From positions 18,052 to 82,051 of the forward strand of contig CAJTWH010000013.1 of assembly GCA_910579995.1 (NCBI GenBank): a stretch of 64,000 nt of DNA, given 5' to 3'. Of the stretch, positions 8,148 to 16,500 are shown piece by piece (position 1 is the first letter of the stretch; each line of letters starts with the position of its first letter). The position numbers were made by a program, and so were the translations under genes. Source of the stretch: an uncultured Muribaculaceae bacterium (GTDB lineage: Bacteria; Bacteroidota; Bacteroidia; Bacteroidales; Muribaculaceae). The notes below the pieces were generated by a model that worked only from the letters and a program-made list of their open reading frames with translations, did not search any database and had not been told where the DNA came from.

Positions 8148-8978
8148 TTAGAAATCACTGAAAAGCTTGGGACGGATGAGAAGTCCGACGCGGAACTGCG
8201 AATGAAATTTATTGTAATCAAGCAATCCCTCGCCATAGCCGTTATAGTATTGGAAGAAGAGATATTGATTCTCGCGCTTGAAAATACGGAAAGCGAAGTC
8301 AACCACGAGGTTACAGCTGCCGAAACGATGTCGCGGCGTCACTGTGATACCGCCGGTGAAGCGCCGGTTGTCGCTTACTACCTGCGTGCCGAACTGCCAA
8401 AGGCCTACATACTTGATAAGGTCGCGGTTGTTCTCGCCGTCGACAATAGGCACCCAAGCCTTGGCATGTACCATAAGATTTTTGGTTACGAAGACGTTGG
8501 CCGCCAGAGCCACACGGTTCCATGAGCGCGACTGGATACTGTCGCGGCCGTTGCTCTCATGCTCAACTATCAAGGTAAGCTTGCCTATGTAGCGGTTTTT
8601 GACGAAGAGAGGTTTTGTCAGGCCGATACCGGGATTGAAATTAAGGTCGGTCATCGGCATGGAGTTCTCAAGGATATTCCAGAAGCACTTCTGTGAGTAG
8701 AAGAGATAAAGATAGGTGCCCCACGGAAGGGTGCCTTTGGTAAGGCGCTGGGCAATCGAAATCTGAAACTTTACGTTGGTGTTGTGCCTGTTTGCCTTCG
8801 GGCCTACCGAAGGACCGAAGATGAAGTAATTGTCTTTATATATACCGAAATAAGGCTGATTTGAAAAGTCGCGTTTCACGCTGTCTTCAAGCATCGGCCC
8901 GCCACCGGTGACGAGAATCTGCGCCTGTGCAGCCATGGCTGCGACAAGAACGACAATTAATAACAACAATCTCTTCAC
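8148..8978 (-). CDS. pldA: Outer-membrane phospholipase A
   Basis: This 276-residue outer-membrane beta-barrel enzyme hydrolyses phospholipids that reach the outer leaflet. A signal peptide covers about residues 1-19 (ends AAQAQ). The active-site segment LIVEHESNGRDSIQSRSWNR contains H140, S142 and N154. This has the same spacing as the His-Ser-Asn triad of enterobacterial OMPLA and includes the calcium-site serine region. Alternating hydrophobic strands follow, and the chain ends in an aromatic residue (LFSDF), as barrel proteins do. The start codon is GTG at 8978. It stands between two unrelated minus-strand genes. Confidence 0.88.
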   Translation of the reverse strand: MKRLLLLIVVLVAAMAAQAQILVTGGGPMLEDSVKRDFSNQPYFGIYKDNYFIFGPSVGPKANRHNTNVKFQISIAQRLTKGTLPWGTYLYLFYSQKCFWNILENSMPMTDLNFNPGIGLTKPLFVKNRYIGKLTLIVEHESNGRDSIQSRSWNRVALAANVFVTKNLMVHAKAWVPIVDGENNRDLIKYVGLWQFGTQVVSDNRRFTGGITVTPRHRFGSCNLVVDFAFRIFKRENQYLFFQYYNGYGEGLLDYNKFHSQFRVGLLIRPKLFSDF

Positions 8979-9060
8979 AGAATATTTGAATTTTGAGAAC
9001 GTTAAAGATAGTATTACAGCGGATTGCGGATATCACTGTCCGCAATCCGCTGCGTTAGAG

Positions 9061-10638
9061 TTAGATTACGTCGTTTTCTTCAGTCTTGATAGGTTCGGGA
9101 GCAGGCGCGGGAGCGTCGGCAGTGACGCGTTCGAGCCAGCTTACCATACCGAACATCACTATCATCGACACGAGGCAGACAGCGAGGAATACGCCCCAAG
9201 CCTCCCAGATAGGCCATTTGTTATACATCAGCGGGCCAATCCACAGCAGCAGGTTGCCAACTGCCGTTGCGCCGAGCCAAAGGCCTTGGCAAAGGCCCTG
9301 AAGATGTTTGGGAGCCACTTTCGACACGAACGACAGGCCTAAGGGAGAGATGAAAAGCTCTGCCACGGTGAGGAAGAAATAGAGGGCGATGAGCACCCAC
9401 GGACCGGCCTTCATCGCTGCCTTGACATCAACTGCCTCGGCGCGGAATGCGTCGCCCGAAGGATAGCCCATATAGAGGCTGTAGAGGCACAGGAAGAGGT
9501 AGGCAAGGCCGGCAAGACCCATGCCGATAGCGATTTTCTTGGGGGTGGAAATCTCACGGCCGCGGCGCGAAAGCGATGAGAACAGGAGCATGATCAGCGG
9601 AGTAAGCACAATCACAAAGAACGGGTTGACAGCCTGCCAGATTTCAGGTGCTATGGTGTCGGTATCCACGAAGTCGCGGGCGAAGAGCGACAGCGAGGTG
9701 CCGTTCTGATGGAATGAGAACCAGAAGAAAATCACAATGCCGAGCACGGCGAAGAGAGCCACCATGCGCTGCTTGATTTCCTTGGCCATAGCCTTGCGCT
9801 CTTCGGCGGTGTAGGTCTGGGCCTGCACTTTCTCGCGCGGTGCGGGCGAGGGAAGCTGATTTTTGGTGAATACGAAGATTGTGAGCGAGATGAGCATGGC
9901 AGCCACTGAGGCTATAAACGAATAGTGGATACCGGTGTTGAACACCTCGAGATATTTGGTGCAGAACTGCGAAATCTCACCTCCGGCGGGCAGACCGGCC
10001 GAGGTAGCCACAGCATAGAGATTCTCCATGTTCATGTCGATGGCCGTGGTGGTGGCGCCGAGGAACTGGTGGCACATCTCGGGGAAATCGGCATTGTAGA
10101 CCATATCGTTGGCGTTGAGCCACCAGCTGCGCAGCATGGGCGCTACGAACGGTGCGATGAGGCCGCCGATGTTGATGAACACGTAGAAAATCTGAAAACC
10201 GGAGTCGCGCTGCGCGCTATATCGCGGATTATCATACAGCTGGCCTACGATAGCCTGCAGGTTGCCCTTGAAAAGGCCGTTGCCGAAAGCTATCAGGAAA
10301 AGGGCGCAGCAGGTGAGGGCAAGAAGCCACGAAGTATTGCCCTTATCGGCCATGATGGGCACGGCGAGGACGGCGTAGCCCAGAGTCATAACGATCAGAC
10401 CGGCAATGATAGTGCCCTTGAAATTGCTTGTTTTATCAGCGATAAGGCCACCCACAAGGCTGAGGATGTAGATACCGGCATAGAAAAACGAATAGATGAG
10501 TGCGGACTCGTCGCCGCTGAGGCCGAATTTCGAGCACAGGAAGAGCACGAGGACAGCGTTCATGATGTAATAACCGAATCGCTCGCCCATGTTGCTCAAC
10601 GCGGCCGGAATAAGGCCCTTGGGGTGGTTTGCAAACAT
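9061..10638 (-). CDS. POT family peptide:H+ symporter
   Basis: This 525-residue inner-membrane MFS transporter belongs to the proton-dependent oligopeptide group and probably imports di- and tripeptides. The N-terminus (ERFGYYIMNAVLVLFL) contains the ExxER-like motif of helix 1, and GNGLFKGNLQAIVGQLY is the typical helix-4 signature of the family. A large extracellular insertion near residues 170-230 is common in Bacteroidetes members. About 14 membrane segments are expected. The gene is monocistronic, and its upstream region is shared with the divergent 10847 gene. Confidence 0.88.
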   Translation of the reverse strand: MFANHPKGLIPAALSNMGERFGYYIMNAVLVLFLCSKFGLSGDESALIYSFFYAGIYILSLVGGLIADKTSNFKGTIIAGLIVMTLGYAVLAVPIMADKGNTSWLLALTCCALFLIAFGNGLFKGNLQAIVGQLYDNPRYSAQRDSGFQIFYVFINIGGLIAPFVAPMLRSWWLNANDMVYNADFPEMCHQFLGATTTAIDMNMENLYAVATSAGLPAGGEISQFCTKYLEVFNTGIHYSFIASVAAMLISLTIFVFTKNQLPSPAPREKVQAQTYTAEERKAMAKEIKQRMVALFAVLGIVIFFWFSFHQNGTSLSLFARDFVDTDTIAPEIWQAVNPFFVIVLTPLIMLLFSSLSRRGREISTPKKIAIGMGLAGLAYLFLCLYSLYMGYPSGDAFRAEAVDVKAAMKAGPWVLIALYFFLTVAELFISPLGLSFVSKVAPKHLQGLCQGLWLGATAVGNLLLWIGPLMYNKWPIWEAWGVFLAVCLVSMIVMFGMVSWLERVTADAPAPAPEPIKTEENDVI

Positions 10639-10763
10639 AGAATTTAAGGGTTAAAGATTTTTAAAGTGCTAAATTAGCAAGAATATTTGATATATTCCAT
10701 ATATGCCGCCCAAAATTAACTTTTCAACATATATCCACGTTAGTTAAAGATATTTAAAATAAT

Positions 10764-10793
10764 TTTGCACAAGCGATAAAATAAATATCTTTG
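10764..10793 (+). promoter_or_regulatory. Promoter of the 10847-13125 gene pair
   Basis: TTTG at 10764-10767, an 18-base spacer, and TATCTTTG at 10786-10793, about 50 bases before the first start. Confidence 0.7.
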
Positions 10794-10846
10794 CAACCGA
10801 TAATTACTTTCCATTCACTAAATTAATGCATTCACACTTACACACG

Positions 10847-11242
10847 ATGAAGCAGACATTGTTATTTCTCTGTGTGCTTGCCGGTGCTTCTACAGCCTTT
10901 GCGGCGGACTATCCGTCGATGGTGTTCGAGCTAAAAGACGGCAGCACTGTCAGAGTCAATTCAGAGCGACTGTCGATCAAATTCGACCGGACAAATCTGA
11001 TAGCGACGCACAGCGACGGCACCGACCGTATCAGCCTCAGCGACCTTAGCAAACTTTACTTCACCACCAACGCGGCGTCGCTGGCAGAAGTGGCGGCAGA
11101 TCTATCCGGCGACGTAGACGTTTTCACCGCCGCCGGCGTCCACTCCGGCCACTATCAGTCGGCGCAAGAAGCATTAAATGCGCTTCCTGAGGGTATTTAC
11201 ATTATCAAATCGGGCGACATCACTTTAAAAATACGCAAATGA
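10847..11242 (+). CDS. Small secreted protein with sorting-tail-like C-terminus
   Basis: This 131-residue protein starts with a signal peptide (MKQTLLFLCVLAGASTAFAA). An in-frame ATG seven codons upstream (10826) is less likely because it adds polar residues ahead of the signal. The middle is beta-rich (MVFELKDGSTVRVNSERLSIKF). The C-terminus, ALPEGIYIIKSGDITLKIRK, resembles the last strands of type IX secretion sorting domains ('GIYIVK...'); this is a resemblance, not proof. It overlaps the next gene by 4 bases (ATGA), so the two products probably work together. Confidence 0.6.
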   Translation: MKQTLLFLCVLAGASTAFAADYPSMVFELKDGSTVRVNSERLSIKFDRTNLIATHSDGTDRISLSDLSKLYFTTNAASLAEVAADLSGDVDVFTAAGVHSGHYQSAQEALNALPEGIYIIKSGDITLKIRK

Positions 11243-13125
11243 AGAAGACTGCGGCTATAATCGGCGCTGCAGTAATCGGTATCTGCAGCGTATCGGGCCA
11301 GACTTTGAATCTGTGCCAAGGTAATGTGATATACTCCTACCCCGCGGCTACAATGGGCGAGGCAGTGGTCACCGACGCTAAATCAATCAACATCGGTGGC
11401 ACAGGTTTCAATATCAGCGACCTCAGCGAGATGTTTGTCGACAACTCCACCGTCGAAGACAATACCGTCACTATCGCCTACAGCGAGGGCGCAGCTACTG
11501 TGACCATCGCCGGCAACGTGGCCCGATATGTGAGCGCAAGCGTCGACGGTGCTCACGTAAAAATCATCCAGAGCGAAGAGACAGGCGACACCTCAGGCGA
11601 GATAATATATTCGCTCTCAGGCAAATCCTCCGACGGTTCGTTCTATATGGAAGGCTCGTATAAAGCCTCGATGGAGCTCCGCGGTCTCGACCTCACCAAC
11701 CCCTCCGGCGCCGCCATCGACATTCAGAACGGAAAACGCATAGAGCTCTCCGTGAAGAGCGGCACTGTCAACACCCTCACCGACGGCGCCTCGGGCAGCC
11801 AGAAGGGCACGATAGTGTGCAAGGGTCATCTCGAACTCAAGGGCAAAGGTGAACTCAACGTCCTCGGCAAGACCGCGCATGCAATCTACGCCAAGGAGTA
11901 TGTGGAGATGAAGAATTGCACCGTAAATATCACCGGCGCCGTGAAAGACGGCATAAACTGCGCGCAATATTTCCTCCTCGAGAGCGGCTCGCTCAACATC
12001 TCCGGCACCGGTGACGACGGCATTCAGACGTCCTTTAAGGATGACACCGACCGCGAGGCCGAAGACACCGGCAGCATAACTGTCAGCGGCGGCACACTCA
12101 ATGTCGCCGTCACTGCCGACGCAAGCAAAGGTATCAAGGCCGACGCCGACATCTTCATCACCGGCGGCAAACTCGACATTTCAGTCACCGGCAAAGGTAT
12201 ATGGGACAGCAGCAAGGCCAAGACCAAGGCCTCGAGCTGTATCGGTGCCGACGGCGACGTCACCGTAGACGGCGGCACATTGATTCTCACGGCGAGCGGA
12301 AGCGGTGGCAAAGGCATTAGCTGCGATGGCACGCTCACCATCAACGACGGCGACTTCACCGTCAAGACAAGCGGCGGCATTTTCGCTTACGTCAACGGCA
12401 AGGAATACGACGGCTATACAGGCAATACCGACCGCCTCGACAGTGACGCCAAATCTTCGCCAAAGGGCATGAAAGCCGACACTGAGATAATCATCAACGG
12501 CGGCACGATAAATGTAGAGACTACCGGCGTTGGCGGCGAGGGCATTGAGAGCAAGGGCACCTTGACCATCAACGGCGGCACGATAGTTGTCAACTCCTAC
12601 GATGACGCCATCAACTCATCGAGCCATCTGTATATCAACGGCGGCGACATCACAGTGGTAGCCACCAACAACGACGGCCTCGACTCAAACGGCAACCTAT
12701 ATCTCAATGGCGGATATGTGCGTGCTTTTGGCGCCGGTGCGCCCGAATGTGGCATTGACGCCAACGAGGAGAGCGGATATACAGTCGTATTCACCGGTGG
12801 CACCATGATAGCCGTCGGAGGCAGCAACTCTACGCCCCGCAATTCGGAGACCACCCAAGCCTACATATCAGGCTCCGGGCAAGCCACTGCCTCAAGCGAA
12901 ATATCGCTTAAAAGCGGAGATACAGTCTTGGCAAGCTTCACAGTACCCGCCAACTACAAATCGAGCGGGTCGCAGGGCGGAGGCTTCGGCCCCGGCGGAC
13001 GTCCCGGTGGACCCGGCGGCATGGGCGGAGGCTCAATACTCATCACCTGCCCCGGCCTCACCTCCGGCACAAGCTACACCCTTGTAAACTCCACCACCAC
13101 CTCTTCCGTCACCGCCCGGAAGTAA
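11239..13125 (+). CDS. Secreted beta-helix carbohydrate-binding protein (Cthe_2159-like)
   Basis: This 628-residue protein has a signal peptide (MKKTAAIIGAAVIGICSVSGQ). Many turns of a right-handed beta-helix follow, each with a motif like TINGGTI or TVDGGTL (about residues 150-540). This is the pattern of the Ca2+-dependent polysaccharide-binding family typified by Cthe_2159. Residues about 575-600 form a Gly/Pro-rich linker (FGPGGRPGGPGGMGGG), which is usual in this family, followed by a short beta tail. Cell-surface binding to acidic polysaccharide is inferred from the family. It overlaps the upstream small secreted gene by 4 bases. Confidence 0.75.
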   Translation: MKKTAAIIGAAVIGICSVSGQTLNLCQGNVIYSYPAATMGEAVVTDAKSINIGGTGFNISDLSEMFVDNSTVEDNTVTIAYSEGAATVTIAGNVARYVSASVDGAHVKIIQSEETGDTSGEIIYSLSGKSSDGSFYMEGSYKASMELRGLDLTNPSGAAIDIQNGKRIELSVKSGTVNTLTDGASGSQKGTIVCKGHLELKGKGELNVLGKTAHAIYAKEYVEMKNCTVNITGAVKDGINCAQYFLLESGSLNISGTGDDGIQTSFKDDTDREAEDTGSITVSGGTLNVAVTADASKGIKADADIFITGGKLDISVTGKGIWDSSKAKTKASSCIGADGDVTVDGGTLILTASGSGGKGISCDGTLTINDGDFTVKTSGGIFAYVNGKEYDGYTGNTDRLDSDAKSSPKGMKADTEIIINGGTINVETTGVGGEGIESKGTLTINGGTIVVNSYDDAINSSSHLYINGGDITVVATNNDGLDSNGNLYLNGGYVRAFGAGAPECGIDANEESGYTVVFTGGTMIAVGGSNSTPRNSETTQAYISGSGQATASSEISLKSGDTVLASFTVPANYKSSGSQGGGFGPGGRPGGPGGMGGGSILITCPGLTSGTSYTLVNSTTTSSVTARK

Positions 13126-13127
13126 AT

Positions 13128-13416
13128 TTAAAGGCAAGGGAGGCTATTTAAAGGCAAGGGAGGTTTAGAGGCAAGAAAGGCAAGAAAATGGCGATGGGGC
13201 TAAAGGCAAGTTTCGTTGGCGGCGCGAGTGCAGCTCGCGCGTTCCGTGTGCGCCGCAGCGACGGACGCGAGCTGCGCTCGCGCCTTTAACGAAAGCGCCT
13301 ATCCCTTGCCTTTTTTGCCTCTTTTGCCTTTCTTGCCTTTTTTGCCTCTTTTGCCTTTCTTGCCTTTTTTGCCTTTCTTGCCTTCCCTTGCCTCCTAAAT
13401 AGCCTTTCTTGCCTTT
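13128..13416. repeat. Composite intergenic repeat: AAGGCAAG arms flanking an inverted family A pair
   Basis: This 290-bp spacer has a purine arm of AAGGCAAG-type units (13128-13190). Next come a reverse family A palindrome (13211-13241) and a forward one (13265-13295). A pyrimidine arm of TTGCCTTT-type units (13304-13416) closes it. The outer arms are roughly complementary, so the whole spacer can fold as one large imperfect hairpin. I see no gene here; the open frame through the pyrimidine arm only encodes a Phe-Leu-Pro repeat. Confidence 0.75.
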
Positions 13417-13423
13417 CCAAAAA

Positions 13424-14488
13424 TCACCGGCCGAGCAGCCTGATTATCTGTGTCGGGTTGGCAGGGTCGTTGGTGATTACGGCCACGCGGGCGTTCAAGA
13501 GGTCGCCCGGATTCTTCGATGTATCTACCGTCACTGTGATTGTGGCGTCTTTGCCGGGTTTAAGACTTGTCTTATTGATTTTTGCCGACACGCCCGGGTC
13601 GGAAGAATAAACTCGCCTGATAGCCAAAGCCCCCTTGCCGGTATTGCGCAGCACTACAGAACCGGTGAGCTTAGAGCCACGGTCGTAGCGGCCGAAATCG
13701 ATACTCTTGTCATAGAGCGTGGCCACTCCGGAGTTTTCGAGCTGCTTGGGCGTGAGTTTGGTGAAATCTTCCTCCACCAAGGCTGTCAGAGGCAGCGTAT
13801 AAGGCTCTCCTTTCGGGTCGGCAGATATCCTGATATTCTCATCTACAAGGCCATAGAGAGGGCATGAGGCGGTGTTGAGATAGATGATGAATGTCATCTG
13901 CTCGCCGGGGGGTACAACGGGCGGCACTACATCTACCTTCATATACCGCGGCAAACCTTTCACCTGCGGAGCTATGCTGTCGTTTGAGCGGTTGTAGCCC
14001 TGCAGATTGTAGGTGCGGAGCTCGCCCTTGTTTACCGGGCCGAACATCACCGCGGGGCGTGCAAGCGACAATGCCGAGTCGGCCTTGACGGGGAAGCGGC
14101 CGGCAATGCTGCGCAGATTACCCACTACCGTGCCTGACACATAGAGCTTTACCTTGGGAATATCGCCCGACATATCCACACCTACATATTTTGTGAATCG
14201 GCCCGGACGCCCGGCGGGGTCGTATGTGACCGTTATGGCTGCCGTATCGCCCGGAGCGATAGGATCGCGGGGGTAGACGGGTGTGGTGCAGCCGCATGAG
14301 GCATGGGCTGAAAGTATCTGCACCGGTTCGCTGCCGGTGTTGACAAACTTGAATTTCGTTGTCGCTGGGCCGAAGTCTTCGCTGAAGGCGCCGAAATCAT
14401 GGCGCGTCTCAAGCCATTCTACCTTCGGCTGTGCTTGTATTGCCACTGCGGCAAACAGGAGTGCTATGGTGGTGAAGATGTGTTTCAT
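13424..14488 (-). CDS. DUF1573 domain protein (secreted)
   Basis: This 354-residue protein has a signal peptide (ends AAVAIQAQ). The first domain (about residues 25-120) is a typical DUF1573 Ig-like fold: HDFGAFSEDFGPATTKFKFVNTGSEPV followed by ASCGCTTP and a PGR...KYVGV strand. A second similar domain lies near residues 245-354 (IDFGRYDRGSKLTGSVVLRNTGKGALAI). DUF1573 proteins are common in Bacteroidetes and are thought to sit in the periplasm or on the surface; the function is unknown. It is convergent with the beta-helix gene across the composite repeat. Confidence 0.8.
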   Translation of the reverse strand: MKHIFTTIALLFAAVAIQAQPKVEWLETRHDFGAFSEDFGPATTKFKFVNTGSEPVQILSAHASCGCTTPVYPRDPIAPGDTAAITVTYDPAGRPGRFTKYVGVDMSGDIPKVKLYVSGTVVGNLRSIAGRFPVKADSALSLARPAVMFGPVNKGELRTYNLQGYNRSNDSIAPQVKGLPRYMKVDVVPPVVPPGEQMTFIIYLNTASCPLYGLVDENIRISADPKGEPYTLPLTALVEEDFTKLTPKQLENSGVATLYDKSIDFGRYDRGSKLTGSVVLRNTGKGALAIRRVYSSDPGVSAKINKTSLKPGKDATITVTVDTSKNPGDLLNARVAVITNDPANPTQIIRLLGR

Positions 14489-14569
14489 GACGTAAAATTA
14501 TAGATTTTTTGCGGAATACAAAAATCCTGAGTGTTGAAAAAACGACATGCCGCGGGCATGCGCCGGCTG

Positions 14570-14577
14570 TAACTTTG
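14570..14577 (+). promoter_or_regulatory. -7 box before the capsid-like gene
   Basis: TAACTTTG fits the Bacteroidetes -7 consensus 26 bases before the start. No clear -33 TTTG is seen. It suggests that the phage-type cassette is transcribed from a host-type promoter. Confidence 0.5.
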
Positions 14578-14602
14578 CAACGTAAACCAAAAACAAAACG
14601 TT

Positions 14603-15886
14603 ATGAACAACAATCAGACAGCAGGAACCGACGGCGGTGTCCACATCAGCAACACACCCCTCACAACCCAAAACATCAGCGAGGCAAGCCCCGAGCTGCT
14701 CCGCAACAGTATCGACGAGCGAATCGTCAAAATCCGCCCCATGTCTACTCCTATCGACCAGCTCAGCCGCTGCGGCAACAGCCGACATGCAGGCTCGATG
14801 ACAGTAGAATACTACTCGGTAGACACCAAGCAGACCTCAGCACAGCTCACCGAGGCGGCAGCGGGAGGCACAGGCCGTCAGCGCTCCGACAATATGTGGT
14901 GCCACACCATCAAGACGAGCGCCGACAATATCTTCGATGTCAGCGAGACCTTGCTCGTGCCATCCGTCAACGGCTACGACGCAAGCGGCAAGGTGGCCGG
15001 ACCGCTGGTGCTCTACATCCTTTCGAAGCCCGAAAGCGGCGGTATCGAGGTGGCGCCGGTCAACGGCAAGCCGGGCAGCACTCTCGGGGAAGAGACTTTC
15101 GAAATGCCTGCCATTCCCAAAGGCGCCGAAATCGTGCGCATGGGCAGAGCGGCCTCGGAGCTCGATGTGCAGTCGCCACAATTCTCGGCTCTCCCACGCA
15201 AGGCAAGCAACAATTGCCAGATTTTCAAAATGCAGGTGGAGCAAAGCACCCTCGCCCGTATCGCCGACAAGGAAGTGGGCTGGAACTTCTCCGACCAAGA
15301 GGAGGCAGCCATCATCGACATGCGACTGGGCATGGAGAAGAACTTTATCTTCGGCAGCCGCGCCAAGCTCTTCGACCCCGAGAAAAACGAGCATATCTAC
15401 TTCACAGGCGGTATATGGGGGCAGACCAACAAAGAGTACCTCATGACGCGCAGTGAGGTCGACGAGAAGAAGCTCGTTGACCTCTGCCGCGAGGCATTCA
15501 CCGGCAACAACGGCTCCAAGCGAAAGCTATTGCTCGCCGGCAGCAAGCTCATGCAGGCACTGAGCCAGCTCGAATACAGTAAGGTTGTGAGCGCAGGCGA
15601 GACAAAGGTGAAGTGGGGAATCGAGTTCAAGGAAATCTCATCAAATTTCGGTACTCTCTATATCCTTCACAGCGAGGTATTCGACCAGTGCGGCCATGAA
15701 AATGACGGCTTCATCATCGACCCCGACTACATGACAAAGTATGTGCATGTGCCTTTCCAAGCCGAGAATCTCGACCTGCGCAAGTCGGGACAGCGCAACA
15801 CCGACGCCGTAGTGCTCACCGAGGCCTCGTGCCTTGTGCTACGCTACCCCAACGCCCACATGAAAGTGATAATGCTCGAAGATTGA
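14603..15886 (+). CDS. Phage major capsid protein-like (SU10/DUF5309 type)
   Basis: This 427-residue protein resembles HK97-fold major capsid proteins of the DUF5309 (SU10-like) group. It has a variable N-terminal arm, a central segment with FSDQEEAAIIDMRLGMEKNFIFG, and a C-terminal half with the TLYILHSEVFDQ...GFIIDPDYM block, where the family has a 'G-x-x-x-h-h-H...DPD' strand-turn. It keeps full capsid-protein length and no frame damage. No scaffold, protease, terminase or tail gene is nearby, so it is an orphan. A -7 box precedes it. Function in the host is unknown: either a prophage relic or a domesticated shell protein. Confidence 0.72.
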   Translation: MNNNQTAGTDGGVHISNTPLTTQNISEASPELLRNSIDERIVKIRPMSTPIDQLSRCGNSRHAGSMTVEYYSVDTKQTSAQLTEAAAGGTGRQRSDNMWCHTIKTSADNIFDVSETLLVPSVNGYDASGKVAGPLVLYILSKPESGGIEVAPVNGKPGSTLGEETFEMPAIPKGAEIVRMGRAASELDVQSPQFSALPRKASNNCQIFKMQVEQSTLARIADKEVGWNFSDQEEAAIIDMRLGMEKNFIFGSRAKLFDPEKNEHIYFTGGIWGQTNKEYLMTRSEVDEKKLVDLCREAFTGNNGSKRKLLLAGSKLMQALSQLEYSKVVSAGETKVKWGIEFKEISSNFGTLYILHSEVFDQCGHENDGFIIDPDYMTKYVHVPFQAENLDLRKSGQRNTDAVVLTEASCLVLRYPNAHMKVIMLED

Positions 15887-15936
15887 CAACCCTCCCCGGC
15901 GCACCCCGACGCGCCGGGGTAATTTCAGAAACCGCT

Positions 15937-16500
15937 ATGAAGATTATTCTCGATAAAGCCGAGGCTGTCGCCCGCAAGCGCACAGCCTGCGGATTGGCCG
16001 CAATGCGGAGCGACTGCTCCATAGAATATACCGACGGCATAGACATCGACCGCCAACTTGAGCAAGACCTGCGGGCACGCTATCTCGATATGCTTGACTA
16101 TGCCCCGCGGGAATGTCTGGCTGTAGATGAGATAGAGCCGGATGAAATAGAGGAAACAAGCGGAAACGGCGTCAAAATCACCCTGCCGCCCGATTGCCGG
16201 CGCGTATTCGACCTGCAGCTCAGCAGCTGGCACAGGCCGGTGCTGATACATGACGTGTCGTTCTACAACCTTGCGATGTCGTGGCAAGGCAATACTTACC
16301 GCGCCGCCAATCCGCTTTCTCCGATGGCCGTGCTCGGGCCTGATAACAAAATCCACGCATGGCCCGCCGGCGCTGTCGACTCGCTGCGCGGTATCATCAC
16401 CCCGGCCGACAACAGATATGTGCTCGACGAAAGCGGCCTCTCGATGTTGCTCTCGGATGAACCTATAAAATCACCTGACAATGGAAAAGGAAATACTTAA
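15937..16500 (+). CDS. Small protein between capsid and portal genes, adaptor-like
   Basis: This 187-residue protein starts at ATG 15937; upstream in-frame codons run into the capsid gene. I do not recognise a firm family. The helical N-terminus, the size, and the position between capsid and portal genes suggest a head-tail adaptor/completion protein, by context only. It lies 50 bases after the capsid stop, and its last 20 bases overlap the portal gene, so the three genes form one operon. Confidence 0.5.
   Translation: MKIILDKAEAVARKRTACGLAAMRSDCSIEYTDGIDIDRQLEQDLRARYLDMLDYAPRECLAVDEIEPDEIEETSGNGVKITLPPDCRRVFDLQLSSWHRPVLIHDVSFYNLAMSWQGNTYRAANPLSPMAVLGPDNKIHAWPAGAVDSLRGIITPADNRYVLDESGLSMLLSDEPIKSPDNGKGNT

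Noticed and set aside
13216..13398. Frame encoding a Phe-Leu-Pro repeat in the pyrimidine tract
   Set aside because: It only translates the TTGCCTTT repeat of the intergenic tract; no start context or homology.
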